Shown here: positions 33,483 through 46,090 of the stretch, piece after piece | How the letters are laid out: every line of letters begins with the position of its first letter | Position numbering within the stretch: the first letter of the stretch is position 1 | Origin: Aulostomus chinensis | Taxonomy: Eukaryota; Chordata; Actinopteri; Syngnathiformes; Aulostomidae | NCBI GenBank assembly: GCA_037954235.1 | Contig: JBBMOA010000015.1 | Span: 5,263,001 to 5,327,000, forward strand | Direction of reading: 5' to 3' | DNA length: 64,000 nt | Notes under the pieces: generated by a model | What the model was told of the DNA's origin: nothing | Seen by the model: only the letters and a program-made list of their open reading frames with translations | Databases searched by the model: none | Position numbers and translations under genes: made by a program

Positions 33483-34363
33483 GGGGTTTCTAGGTGGATT
33501 CAAGCCTACAAAACAGGAAACATTGCTGTTATCAAAAATGCGAATCCGACCCTCTTCTACTAAGAAGACACTGAAACGATGCTGAGCTGCGACGTCGCCG
33601 CTCAAATGGTGATTGACAACATCCATTCTCATTATTCTCATTTTTTTCCCATGCGAGCTTGCCATCGAGTTGAAGGCCTTTGAGTTAACGTGCCGTCTTT
33701 TTTGCTTTAATTTGTCATCATTACCACCATGGAGGAGTTGTCTTTCTGCAGCAGCAGAACGTGGGAAGTTACATGTTGTGTTTTTTTTTTTTTTTTTAAC
33801 ACTTTGAGGAACTCCCCCCTCCTCCTGACAAGGTCTGTCTCAAATTTGGTCAGAAACACCTTGAAAAAATGGCGATGGGTCACGGTGAAGAGTTTTCGTC
33901 ATTGTGGCCAATTCAGGCTAACTTAGATCTTTTTTTCCCCCATAGAACGAAAGACAAGAATCATCTTAAATCTCTCAGCAAGCGAAACTTTCAGCTTCAC
34001 AAAAAAAAAAAATTGATTTCTTTTTAAAACGTAAACGGACACATGTTAAATCAGGCATTTATCTATCTCTCAATAAATCTGCAGTTTGATTTCAGCATTG
34101 ATATTTTGTCTCTCAAATCTACAGTTTTCATTGTAAACCTGCGACCAGAGAGTCAGGTGACCCTCTCCAGTGAGCTGGTCGTGCGTCAACTGATCTCTAG
34201 TGAAACGACCCTTTAGTGCAACAGACATGATACCAAACGTCATGACAGATGATGAGCATAAAAGTGTAAAATAATCATATCATATCATATACGATACGGT
34301 GTAGGCTCCTCTTATTGCAACACCTAAAAGAACAGGTACATTTACAGTGAAAGTGATGCTGAA

Positions 34364-34398
34364 GGAGGAGGAGGAGGAGGAGGAGGAGGAGGAGGAGG
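34364..34398 (+). repeat. (GGA)n microsatellite
   Basis: There are about twelve GGA units on the plus strand, forming a purine-only tract of about 40 bases. Confidence 0.9.
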
Positions 34399-35319
34399 TG
34401 CAGCAGTGGAGAGGACTTGATGGATTATGCTGCAGGATTAGGTTAAGGAAGAAAGATGATGTGGATGTTGCAGAGGGGAATTGCACAGAGAAGCAAAAAA
34501 AATACTTCATAATATCGCGCTTATTTGCATTTTAAGGGAAAAAAAAAAAAAAAAAGGTTTCCGCATGATAAATCTGGACTGAAGATAAAAATGCAGAGAG
34601 ACACAAGAAGGGTCCAGGAGATAAAATGAGCTGGATTCACCTCTGATTTCACCTGATTTCTTACATGACACAATCACACCAAGCCAAGCTGCTCAGGGGA
34701 TAATGTTTTGAACAACGACTGAGGGACGGTTACGGTGAAGCGTGTACAGGAAATCAGCAGCGAGTCGTGCGGCGATCTCTCACCACTATGCAGATTTCTC
34801 AGTTGTATTAAACAGTCTTAGCACACTGCGTGAGATCCAGCAGCAGCAGCAGCTACGGTGAGGCCAGGGGAAAACTCGACACCACCCACACCGACAAAAG
34901 CAAGCGCTCCATCCCCGCCGTATAGAGGAGTGAAGCCTGTGCATGCGTAATGTAATCCTGTTAGGTGCTGATTCTGTGGATTCAGGTGCTCAGGCAGCAA
35001 AAGCATAACGTGAGTTGGTTGTTGTTGTTGTTGTTGTTGTTGTTTTCAAGCACAAGTCTGAACCTACAGGTTCCAGACTCTCAAATGTAAGAATTTTTGT
35101 TGTGATTTTCTACATTTACGACAGAAAATAAATGATCTTTTAGTTGTTGGGCTTTTGGATGAACCAAAAGAGCAATCAGAACACGTCACTTTGGGCCCAG
35201 AAATTGCGTTTATTTGGTTTTTTTACATCATGAAAGGAACTCAACTCACAGCAAGTTGTGGCTGTACATCTGCACAGACCAGCACCAAATTGTGAGCAAA
35301 TGGAAACTACCTGGCAGCA

Positions 35320-35353
35320 GGGGGGGGGGGGGACACAGAACCCCCCCCCCCCC
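35320..35353. repeat. Perfect G13/C13 inverted repeat, 8-nt loop
   Basis: Thirteen G, the loop ACACAGAA, and thirteen C can form an uninterrupted 13-bp G:C stem. It lies in the kcnj6 5' intron. Confidence 0.9.
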
Positions 35354-38300
35354 AACAAACACACAAGTTTTTCTTTTTACAGCTGATGATTATTTCATTT
35401 TTTAATATAAGAATCACATTATTGAGGTTATTTTTTGACTTTTTGCTGGATTGGACAGTTTTACCCCAATTTAAGCAATGTTCCATCACATTTGCAGGGG
35501 GAAAAAATAGCAATGGACAATTATTTACATGAATATGGGTATGAATTAATTAAGTGGCCTCATTGCTGAGACCAGGACTCCACTGAAGTAGTCTGAGCTG
35601 CCTTAGGCCCCCCCGCAAGAAAGTCATAGAAAATTCAGCATTTCCCTCCACAGTTGGCCGAGAAGGCAACATAAATGCAAAAGTTGTTTGTATTGTTCTA
35701 TCGAGCTGCTTGCTAACACGACAACAACTTCCTTTTTTTTGTCTTATTTATCTATTTCCCCACCGGCTAAGTCTTTGCGATGATGCTGGAATTAGCATGC
35801 AGTATTTCACTGAGCGTGCGTGAGTCTCTTCATTTGAAAAGGAAGTTCTGGCCAAGACAGCAACATGAAAGGTTCCTCAACTTAAAACTTGGAGCGATAA
35901 CCTGTATGTAGTTTGTTATTAGCTTCTCTCTGCTGCCCCCAGGTGGCCAAAAAGAACAACCATAGCAAGTTTAAATGGCATAAAAAGCATATATTATGGG
36001 AAGAGCGGATGAAAGTATGCTGCTTTCAAAACCAAGAGCTATTCATGGCACCTTCAGGATGTAATTTACAACCCTGTATGAAGCCCCCGCTGCTGCCCTT
36101 CTGTTCATGGATATTGCATGCGTGTCAGAGCATGTTGCTGCAGGAGGATGTCTGACATCTCCCTGGGTTATATGAATTTGGCGCCCATGAGATTCACAGC
36201 GCAGTTGTTATGCGTGCCTCCTGATGTGACGCTGCCGTGGATTGTCCTTAGAGCCGAGGTGCATGCAGCCTAAACCCCCATCAATGCATTTACCACTGGA
36301 ACAAATGGCTGCGTTGAAGCCGTTCTGCTCTCCATTCACAGGGGAATATTATGAGCTTGAGCAGCGCAGGTTTCCATGGCAACGCACAGCTCAGTCGACC
36401 AAGTGCTCACAATATAGCAAGAATGTACTGGATGAGGCCACAGCTTTGGATCACGTTTATCTTACTTCAGAAACCCTGGGAAGAGCAAATACTGTGGCTG
36501 CTTCCTACATAAATCTGTCATATCTGGTAGTTTTATTCTTTTAGGTTTTACTGTTTGTAAGACAAAAAGCCGATACGGGAGAATGAACAACAAATTGACA
36601 TTAAATTAAAAAGTAAAAGCCTTATTTGCTGCTCTACCAGAATGGTTGGATGATATGATTTGCCATCAGCAGGTCATTTTACGACTTGACGTGATCAAGG
36701 GTCTTAGCACCTTTGAATTCCTTTTTTTAAGTTTTGCAAGTTTTCTTTTTGGTTCACAGTAACAGTAGGTGCCATTTTCAGATGTAGCAGACAACTGTTT
36801 ATAGCAAAGTACCTCTAAAAAAAAAAAGAAAAGAAAAAAAAGAAAGTTAATTGCCAACCCAGCACCAAACAGCAGACAAGGAAAAATAGCAACAAGCTGG
36901 TGAGCGTGTCGCAGCTACAGAGACAGATTTTAGGAGTTAGACAAAACAACAGCAAACAAAAAAACCCATACAAACAAGATAACTAATTGCCCGTATGAAA
37001 ATCATGACGGATTACCAGGAGATTTATCTGGAGGCAAGACATATGACGAACGGGACTACAGCTCACCGAGCTCTGGTTTAAGAGAAGCAAGTAAGTGATG
37101 CAGCTCTGATCCTCCTGACCTCAGAGAAAATAAAGGAAATGACCTCCAGGACACTTGCAGTCAAAAAGTTCAGGTCTGTGCGCCACAACATGAAGATGAA
37201 GCAGCACAGAACTTCTTTTAAACCGACTTGCGTTGAACAGAACGCTTCTTCGTGAACATTTGTAAGAACAACATACTCTCAAACTTTGAACAAACTGAAA
37301 GATGAAACTAAATACTGAATGCTTGGCTGAACACAACAGCGTCTTCATTTCCCAGCAATTTCCGAATCAAATTTTACAGATTTTTCTGCATTTGTTTGAA
37401 TTATTTTCCTCACGGGTTAAAAAAAAAAAAAAAAAAAGGAGAAAAAAAAAAGAATCAAATTGGTTGGGCAGTTGGCGGAAAAATGGTGAGTTTTTGAGCG
37501 TGTAACCAGCCGTAAATGCTGAAGTCCCGAGTACGTAAAGATAATCACGCACCTCAGGAGCGCAGGACTTAGCAGGCAAACTCGCTGTTTGTTTGATTCC
37601 TGAATGTTTCCCTGTTGTACATTTGCTTTGGAAGGTAATGACAAAAGAAAAAGAAGATCTGAGTCAGATCACATTCAGATACTGAGCTCACCGCAGCTCA
37701 GCGCAAATCCCCTTATCATGTTCTAACATCCCAAAGCTTGACAGACCTGCTTAGTTACCGTTGCTAAGGTACCATTGTTTGAGGAAAGGGGTTTAGCATG
37801 AGTAAATCAGATTGTCAAAGCAGGTGTAGCACAATGGGGTCGGACTACTCCATGGGATGATTAATGGAATAAATTGAGGGGTTAATTGAGGGTTTTTATG
37901 ATATTTCATTTTTATTCCTCCTTTTCATTCACTCTGCTATGTGGAGGAGAGACGGTCGTCCAGGTAGCCGGATCCAGATGAGGCCGAAAAATGAGCCGAG
38001 GCCACACGGGGACACGTTCTATTTTTAGATGTCGAAACAGCTGAGCACAGGCGGTATAGAATTCACACGCAAAAAAAAAAAAAAAGCTTGCTAATTCTGT
38101 GAGTGACGTGGAGGAAAACAGGCCCCGTTTAATATTTGATGCATAAAAATGCAGCCAATTGTCAGTTTCTGCTAATATGTCCTCCTCTGTATGGTAGCAA
38201 GATGGAGCCCGATTACATAAGGTCACACAAGATCAGGATCAATGCCCCCCCCCCGCACACACACACACAAGGAATTCTGGGTGGTCATCTCTCTTGAAGG

Positions 38301-38435
38301 CTTTTAATGTGAAACATCTGTGCAGGAAGTGTCTCACTGTGGCAGCAGTCCGTTAACGCAGGCCAGCTGAGCAGCCGAGACGTGACATTACATGACATGA
38401 CACTTTTAGTGCTGCTCAGTACATCAGACGAGAGG

Positions 38436-38437
<2 letters not shown>

Positions 38438-38486
<49 letters not shown>

Positions 38487-38491
38487 GGGGG
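38438..38491 (+). repeat. Compound (GT)n-(G)22 tract
   Basis: About 16 GT units run directly into 22 G. The same (GT)n-(G)n layout occurs at 45024-45072. Confidence 0.93.
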
Positions 38492-39884
38492 CTGACTAAA
38501 ATCAGATCAGGTAAATAAATGCCTGTCTGTAGTTTATGCTCGTTTCACAGAAAAGCCTGGTCATATTTAAGTCCTCAGCTCCTATCCAGAAATTCACAAC
38601 AGGGTGACGGATTTATCTCTTGATAATGAGCCATGAGGTTGGCAGTTAAAATTTAATAAGTAACTGATAAAAGGCATTAATTATATAGCGATTAATGCAA
38701 GGATGAATTAAGTGAAATAACTGGTTGAACCCCCCCCCCCCCCCCCCCCCCAAATTTAAAGCGATGTTTTTTTTGGGGTATTATGTCATCTAATTGGACT
38801 AATGGACTATTGTGTTAAAAAAAAAAAGTATGACAATTTATAAAGAAAAATTAACAATAAAAACACATTCAAGGAACAAAGAGGCTCCAAGCAACAACAA
38901 AGAATCGATAGTCTGTTAGAATACTGAAGCATTTCAGCTAAAGTGATGGCACATTACCACACTGATGATTCAAAATTACCACGCATCTTAGTTTACTATT
39001 TTAATATGCTAACACTCGCTAATTAGCATTAAACGGAAACCACAGCGGAGGTTGATGTCAGAGTTGTGTGTCCTCAAGACAAAAAACAAGAGCTGACGAT
39101 GGCCGAAGCCGGAAAAGTCACTGAAGTCATCAAGATATTCAGTATTTTGGATGTCGTGAGTTACGTGTGTCCACGATGAGAAGTGAGGCGTTAAAGTCAG
39201 CAAACCCATCAGTCACTGATCGAACATGTTCATTCCTGCATGGAAAAACTCCCTCAATCATCTGCACCACGGGTCGACAGAAGAAATAACAACAACAACA
39301 ATCCCCCAACTTCTCCTCATCGGTGGAGTTTTTGCAGGAGGCAGCGAGACAAAAATGGCAGAGTGGTGGTCGAAAACTTCTGAAGGGAGGAGTTACGCCC
39401 GTAACCTCAGATATCACTGCAGTAAAAGACCAAAACCTGGCGGCAAAGTGTAAACTGCACCTCGGCGAGAAACGCGATCCATGCTGGACAACACAAATTT
39501 GAGCTCTTATGTAGGAATATGGAAAGTTTAATGTCATATTGTTGACCGGCAGTTTTGCAGTGTAATGCACAAATAATGTCACCAATTACCAGTCCGCCAA
39601 ATTATGCAAACAGGAACCGCTGGTGGGTTGCCATCGTCTTTAAAAATCGTAGCATTTGGCTTGTGTTTAGAAATCTAAATAAGTGTAAATGAAAAGAGTG
39701 AACAGGTAAATGTAAAAAGAAACCTACGTTTCCGTGCAGAAGAGGTACGTACGCTACGATGGGAATACTCAGTACCACAAAATCCTACTAAAATATATGA
39801 CTGTAGTGATGTAAATATTGCAGGGGTATCAAGTCAACATCCTGTGATATCCTCTTTGGCATGTGAATGAGGGGCTGGGTGAGA

Positions 39885-39916
<32 letters not shown>

Positions 39917-41318
39917 CATGTTATTTCAGCTTCTAGTGAAATGACGAAATAGGATCCAGCTTGAGAAACATCCAAAAACACCACACGGCGTTTGGATCAG
40001 CACCGTGCGGCGCAGCAGCGGCGGCGGCAGCAGCAGCAAACGAATCGCAACTAACTTGGTGTGTCTGCAGCTCGCTACCTGATGTGTTCTCATAGCAAAA
40101 ACAAAAAAAAAAACCCACCAGGTATCCTCTTTTTTATCAGGCGCCAGCAGCCCTGGCTGCGCTACAGCAGAGATCTGGACGGGGCCTTCGTGTCCAGTTC
40201 ACGGAAAGCCGAGCGGCAGGTGCAGCCCCCGTTTGATAGGCCTGCCAGGCGGAGCGTCGCCAGGAGGTAATCAGTGGTGACGTCCATAAAGAGGTCGAAG
40301 AAATGCTCACAATGAAGCAGAATTAGATCCAGTGTTTTCACCACGGGATTGTAATTGAAAAAAATGTGCATTTAATACCTGATACAGACTTCTTGAAAGT
40401 TCTGAACGCACCATCACATCATATTTTGCACTCCTACTCAACATGTTAGCGGAAAGCCTGGATGTCCGCCCCTGTTGTCAGAAACAGAGAAAAGCTAAAC
40501 GACCTTAGCAGGAGTAAGAATTCTCCAGGAACAACGTTCTGGGCACAAGCATGCGACTGGGCAACGATTTCAGGTACAAATAAAGGCTCTTCTGGTGAAC
40601 AGGTGTAAAATGATTGGCTTCAATGAATAGAAATGATATACTGGCTACTGGTAAACAGGTTCCCTGAGTCCAACGTGGTTTCATCTGACATTATTTTGCA
40701 ACGGCACCGTCACTGCACCCGTGGCTTAGCACCGACCACAACCATTATGACTGGCTTACAGAAACACTCCAATAGCAGTATGATGACGGTCTATGGTGAC
40801 GGTGACTCGCTAGAAACAGGTGAAGAAACAGGTAAGAGGGAAGTCTGTTCTTTTCATTGTGCAGATACTGTTTATCCTCTGCATCAGAGCTGCATTGACT
40901 CACTATCACCTCTTGAGGAAAGAAATGGAATTACAGCACGTACTCACGATCATTTTTGTCAGATTTGAACATTTCAGACGTTCTGAATTGTTGTTTTCCA
41001 CACGATTTGAACAATTTTCTGCTTAGCATCTACAATGTTTGTACAATCGTAAGCTGACTTGGTGACTGCAGTTATGTTTTGCCTGTCGATCGTATTGCAA
41101 ACTCATAAATTCAAACAACCACGGGAGAGTGACACACGTCACGCTCAAAAGTATTATTATTCTTTGAATTCTTTTGACGAGGCAAACATGGCGCATCAAC
41201 ATGAAAATGTAGCTTATGTAACGTCTAAATCATGTTTTTGAAAGAACTGCCACATTCCCACTGACCGCAACTTTAACCTCTGTATACAATTTGAGTGTTG
41301 GAAACTTAATCTGATTTT

Positions 41319-41319
<1 letters not shown>

Positions 41320-41381
<62 letters not shown>
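41320..41381 (+). repeat. (AC)n microsatellite, about 62 bp
   Basis: This is a pure AC repeat in the kcnj6 5' intron. Confidence 0.95.
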
Positions 41382-41382
<1 letters not shown>

Positions 41383-41663
41383 GTAATTTAGTGTGCATCA
41401 TGCTGCCTTCACAATGCACTCACACATTATTACCAGAGGCCACAGTCACACTGTGATAGATGCTGAATCATGTTACCATCAATCATCCCGGTCCTCATTC
41501 ACGTAAACATTACATAAAGCTGAATGATGAATGAAGCTGATAGAACATACTCAAGATGAAAGGGTATCTTGGGGAATTATAAAATTATTACAGCAAGAAA
41601 TAACTTCATCTACTACAGGCTTTTGGATCAATGGAAGAAGAATTTGCTTTGACTGATTTGGTC

Positions 41664-41700
<37 letters not shown>

Positions 41701-42265
41701 GTTTTACCTTAACAACCTTCAGTAATAATCCTATAATCTGAATCATCTCCATCCACCACCACCAAAAATAAATATACCTTCTTAAATTTCGAGGTTCTTA
41801 AGAGGTTCATGAGACACTACAGGTGTAAAATGGGCTGAATCCGGTTTCAGCTATGGTCGTTTTACATCGATCAATCCGTATTCCGTGTTGCGGGGACATG
41901 TAAGTCACATCAGGTCAAAAATATTGACGGATCCTGCCTCAAACGAACTGTCGAAAATGAAGTGTTTGAATCGAAACGATAGAGTTGTATAACCCACTTT
42001 ATTAGCAAGTAGATTTAAGAGATTACTTACTTGAAATTCAGATGTTAGAAAAAAAAAAAGCTCTTCTTCAACGTATAACAGCAAGACAGTCTAAATTATT
42101 TTTTGAGGGGGGGGGGCGGGGTATCAGGTGCGTCTGCAGGAAGCAGAGCAAACCCACAGGCAGGAGATTTCCCGTTGTCATGGAGATGGAGGTGATCCGG
42201 ATCATAATAATAGCCTCTTAATATTGGTGGATGTTTGGTTTTTATCTGCACCACAGTGGTAGCGT

Positions 42266-42266
<1 letters not shown>

Positions 42267-42325
<59 letters not shown>

Positions 42326-42332
42326 TGTGTGT
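42267..42332 (+). repeat. (GT)n microsatellite, about 66 bp
   Basis: This is a GT repeat with one GA interruption at 42324. It lies 310 bp downstream, in the direction of transcription, of the proposed kcnj6 first exon. Confidence 0.93.
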
Positions 42333-42642
42333 TTCCTGTGGTGATGTGAGGCCGCAGGCCTGCGGGCTGACAGCCGGGAACATTTTCCTCAACACCTTCC
42401 ACTTTTCCTCCATTCTCGCTTTTCCTTCATCATGTCACAGGAGACGAGCGGCTGCTGCTCCAGCCTCACGCCGGGAGACGCGAGCTTTCTTTAAAAAAAT
42501 GTGATTATTGCCTAATTAATTTCTAATTCGCCTTGTTATGTAACTATCCACCCCCACCGTAAAGCAGATGATTACATTAAACAAGCCGTATCAGCAGCAT
42601 CGCTACAAGGATGAGCGGAAGGAGAAAAGGAAGGTGCCTTAC

Positions 42643-42840
42643 CTTGTGCAGCTCACTCACTCCGCGGCTCATTTTCAGCCGCTTTGTTGACGCTCAAATT
42701 CTCCTTCTAGTTTGACGTTTTGCACCGATTCAAGACGCCGCGTCAAAGCCCATCTGAAGGAGTAGCCACTAATTCTCCTTTTCCTCCATCCTCTCTCCAC
42801 TGAAAAGGCATCGTCCGTCAGCCTCCACCCCTCAGCTGGC
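42643..42840 (-). other. kcnj6: Probable untranslated first exon of kcnj6, with a short upstream ORF
   Basis: On the minus strand a GC-richer stretch ends in a consensus donor, GCTGCACAAG/GTAAGG (last exon base 42643). It starts just after a (GA)n/(GGA)n purine tract at about 42841-42898, which may be promoter-proximal. Joined to the exon start at 33505 it gives a small upstream ORF, ATGAGCCGCGGAGTGAG..., of 11 codons ending in TGA two codons after the junction or sooner, out of frame with the channel. The 5' limit is a guess, and no transcript evidence is available. It could belong to another transcript. Confidence 0.5.
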
Positions 42841-43529
42841 AGAGAGAGAGAGAGAGAGAGAGGAAGACGGGAGAGGAGGAGGAGGAGGAGGAGGCGGAGA
42901 AACGTGGAGCGATCGATTAAAGAGTCACTATTTTTTAACAACTACAGTAGAGCGTTTAAAATGAAGCTGACCTTCACTCGTTCATTATATGGAAAAACAA
43001 CCCACTTTTTAATGGTGACTCGTTCCCTCAATTTATTTGCGCAGTTTATAACTGGTTATACCTCCATTTCGTTATTTTCTAACAAGGAGACATAAGTTGC
43101 TCCCTAAATGCTGTTATTTTGATCCCATAAGATATAACTCGTTCCCTAAATGTATTTGTATTGTCTAAAGGGTTTTATCTCATGGCGTACATTTTCTAAA
43201 TTGTGGGAACAAGTTATCTCTCTCTTTTTTTTTTTTTGCAGGAAAAAACTAATTCCCTATTCAGACTTTGACCTGTGTATTGGCTGAGTTGGTCTAGTGA
43301 ATGAAGAATAGGCTAATATAGATACTATAAATGGCTACAAAATTTACCAAACTATTGATTAATCCAAGTTTGATTTCATCAATATTTTCACATCCTGCAA
43401 ACGCGGCTCATTGCCCATTGACCTTTTAAGGTCTTTGAAACAGTTTTTTTTTTTTTATTGGGAGGTGCAATTGTACATCATAGTGCTGGGGGAATGAGTA
43501 TTTCCTTATACGGGTTCCAAAAAGGAACA

Positions 43530-43930
43530 TAAATAAGCAGAACAGAACTGGTCCAAGGATGGAACCCTGAGGGACCCCATAGCTGACAGGGGCATAGAGG
43601 AAAGCGGGGGGGGGGGGGGGGGGGGGGGACTGACACTGGGAAAATGTCCTGTGTTAAAGATAGAAGCCAGCTGAAGCCAGTCGAGTGTTAAGTCGTGATG
43701 ACGAACAGCACTGAAGACAAAGACCCGGTAGAACCAGTGTTCCACTTTCCACAGAGTAACAGATCAGCCCTTAATGGGGCCCTTTCACACGCGCGGAGGG
43801 CTTTGAACTGACTGAAACACATCAAGGATCTCATTGATATTCAGGAATGGTTGCAGTTGTGACAATTCTCTCCATTATCAGAGGAACAAAAGGCAGTTTA
43901 GAGATGGGATGATAATTATTAAGACAATTT
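43530..43930 (-). repeat. Decayed dispersed fish repeat
   Basis: Blocks such as GGTCCAAGGATGGAACCCTGAG, ACAGCACTGAAGACAAAGAC, GGAATGGTTGCAGTTGTGAC and TTTAGAGATGGGATGATAATT occur in the same order in a long interspersed sequence that is common in teleosts. A G23 run (43606-43628) interrupts it. Family and orientation are tentative. Confidence 0.4.
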
Positions 43931-44268
43931 CCCTCAAGGTCAAGTGCTCAGATAAGAGGCTGGACTACTGCATATTTAAAACACGGAGACGGTGCCAGAG
44001 GCTAGAATTACTGATGGGACGAACGGCTGTGGGAGGGACCGCCATCACGGGGAAAGGTTGTGAGCTTCATCATGTAAATTTCTCAAATCAGACCAAAGAA
44101 ACGAGTTTACATCAACAGGGAAAAGTTTTTCGTTTTTAAAATTAGAATCAGAACAAACAATACCCTCACTACTTCAGGAGTGATGGTCTTTTCTACTCAA
44201 CTGACCACTATATACTTTTCTTAATTAAGGAAATACACTTTTTTAAAGGTAAACATTTTATTTTTTCG

Positions 44269-44299
<31 letters not shown>

Positions 44300-45020
44300 T
44301 ATCAAGATACATTGCTTTTTTAACTACAAACAAAACCAAAGAAAAATGGAAAACTATAGCTTCCTAGAAGCCAACAGAAATGGATGAATAACAATAAAAA
44401 CATGTAAAACATTATAAATAGAATTAATCAAAAGTTGTGCTCCCGTGGAAGATAAATATCTATCAGAGGTACATCAACAAAATCAGTCAGCTCTCCCTCA
44501 CATAAGTGAGACTGATGCTTGCATTCTTACTTTCTATAACCAATAACCACGATTATCTGACGACTTTTATTTCAATTTGAGGTAAAAAAAAAACAACAAC
44601 AACAAAGATCTTGGCTACAATGTCAAGGTGCTCAGACTTGCTCAAGTACAGAAGAATAAACCCATTTAGCTTCACATCAACTCTACAGTCTAGGTGCTTA
44701 CTCAGTGGATTTCATTAAAGTGTGATTTTACTTAGCCTAACTTAAAGAGGGTGGAATGAAAGTGCTAAGAGTTACTGAGGTCATTCTCTCTGTAACTGAT
44801 TACGAGTGTCTGACTGTGTTTTTGTCTTCAGTAAGACTCCAGTCCATGACCAAGTATGTAAACAAGAACATGTGATTTCATAGCGAGGACGTCCGCGAAT
44901 TCCCTTCAGTCAAGCAAATGTAGCTCCCTTCAGTCTGATGGAAATGAGTTAAGTGGTGATGCAAAGAAAAAGTAAAAATAAATGTGAAAACTGACAGTTA
45001 CAACAGATACCACCAGAATG

Positions 45021-45023
<3 letters not shown>

Positions 45024-45061
<38 letters not shown>

Positions 45062-45072
45062 GGGGGGGGGGG
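45024..45072 (+). repeat. Compound (GT)n-(G)15 tract
   Basis: About 17 GT units are followed by about 15 G. Confidence 0.93.
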
Positions 45073-46090
45073 TTAGTGGTTCTCAGCGTTTCACGTTTGT
45101 GGAAGTTCGCATGCAGAGGTTGGAAGATCTGAAGAGTAACGTGGTGGCCATGAGGTGCAAATCACAAGGAACAAATAGGAAAATATATCAAAAGGAGAAA
45201 ATGGTATGAAAAATATCCAATGACAAATTGGGAATCACAAATACAACGAACAAAACACAACCAAAAACAACAAAACGACGACAAGTCGACACAGACCTTG
45301 ATGCTCCAAAAGTACCTTGATCAAAACACCCCTCTGAATAAGACGCTTCCATGTAAAGAGCAACCTCAACCTCAATAAGGAAGCGATGATTAGAGTGAGT
45401 CGTTGAATCTGCTCGAGCACGTTGTCACATGTAAACACCTGCATCGCACCAAGACTTCATGAGTTTGTTTGGTGTAAGTTGCGATTTGTTATGCGTCCCC
45501 TTTTTCTAACGATTTGTTGTTGTGATTCCCTACATGCCGTTGTGTTCTCCTGCTTCCCACTGATTTACTCCTCTTCTCCCCTGTACTAAGGTGTTCCTTC
45601 CATGTAGCCATGGATTTCACACAAAAGCTGCAGACGTGTTTGTCAATGGTCAGGCTCATACTGGTCTGACAGAGCAGCCACGCTTTATCATGTACAGAAG
45701 CTGGAGCATAGCTGAGACATGGAGGAGATTTTCACCCTTCAAGCATATTTCTAATATCTGCCAACGAGCACTGACATTGCACAGCTGACCACACAGAAGT
45801 GGAGGGGCAGGAAAGATTAGTGGAGACAAGTGTGACTGCAGAACGGCTACAGTTACAGACCTCCATGAGTCCTGAACGTCCTCATGTAGGTCTCCCTCAG
45901 CCTGAGAAAAGCTACTGATGGAAACCATGGTGTCAATATAGGATGTTGGAAACACTGAATACTTGTTAAACAAGTAAAATTAAAGGGTGACACTTCAACG
46001 TTAGCACAAAATATTGGTAACTTTGATACAAAAACCAATATTGGCTGTTTAATAGAAAAAAAAAAACTTCCTTTTTTTGTTGGCCCAGAT

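Larger units (their letters stand above)
33506..42642. other. Large 5' intron of kcnj6
   Basis: If the untranslated exon at 42643 is correct, this is one 9.1-kb intron. It holds many simple repeats: (GGA)n 34364-34398, (TTG)n about 35017-35043, a G13/C13 hairpin at 35320-35353, (GT)n-G22 at 38438-38491, C22 at 38730-38751, (AC)n 41320-41381, (TTA)n about 41665-41700 and (GT)n 42267-42332. Open frames at 36242-36544, 39139-39585 and 40633-40968 lack recognisable domains and splice context. An additional 5' exon could hide here. Confidence 0.5.
42899..46090. other. Intergenic region between kcnj6 first exon and kctd7
   Basis: Apart from the dispersed repeat (43530-43930), (AAT)n near 44270-44297 and the (GT)n-G15 tract at 45024-45072, nothing is recognised. 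The right end should include the kctd7 3'UTR; no polyadenylation signal was placed. Confidence 0.5.

Noticed and set aside
33162..33563. 133-codon plus-strand open frame
   Set aside because: It is antisense to the main kcnj6 coding exon.
33483..33665. N-terminal extension of kcnj6 (MASSHGKKMRIM...)
   Set aside because: It crosses a strong splice acceptor at 33506 and matches no GIRK N-terminus; it is intron read-through.
36242..36544. 100-codon plus-strand open frame in the kcnj6 intron
   Set aside because: It has no recognisable domain, no codon-like conservation signal and no fitting splice sites.
40633..40968. 111-codon plus-strand open frame
   Set aside because: Composition and lack of motifs suggest chance; no neighbouring exon joins it.
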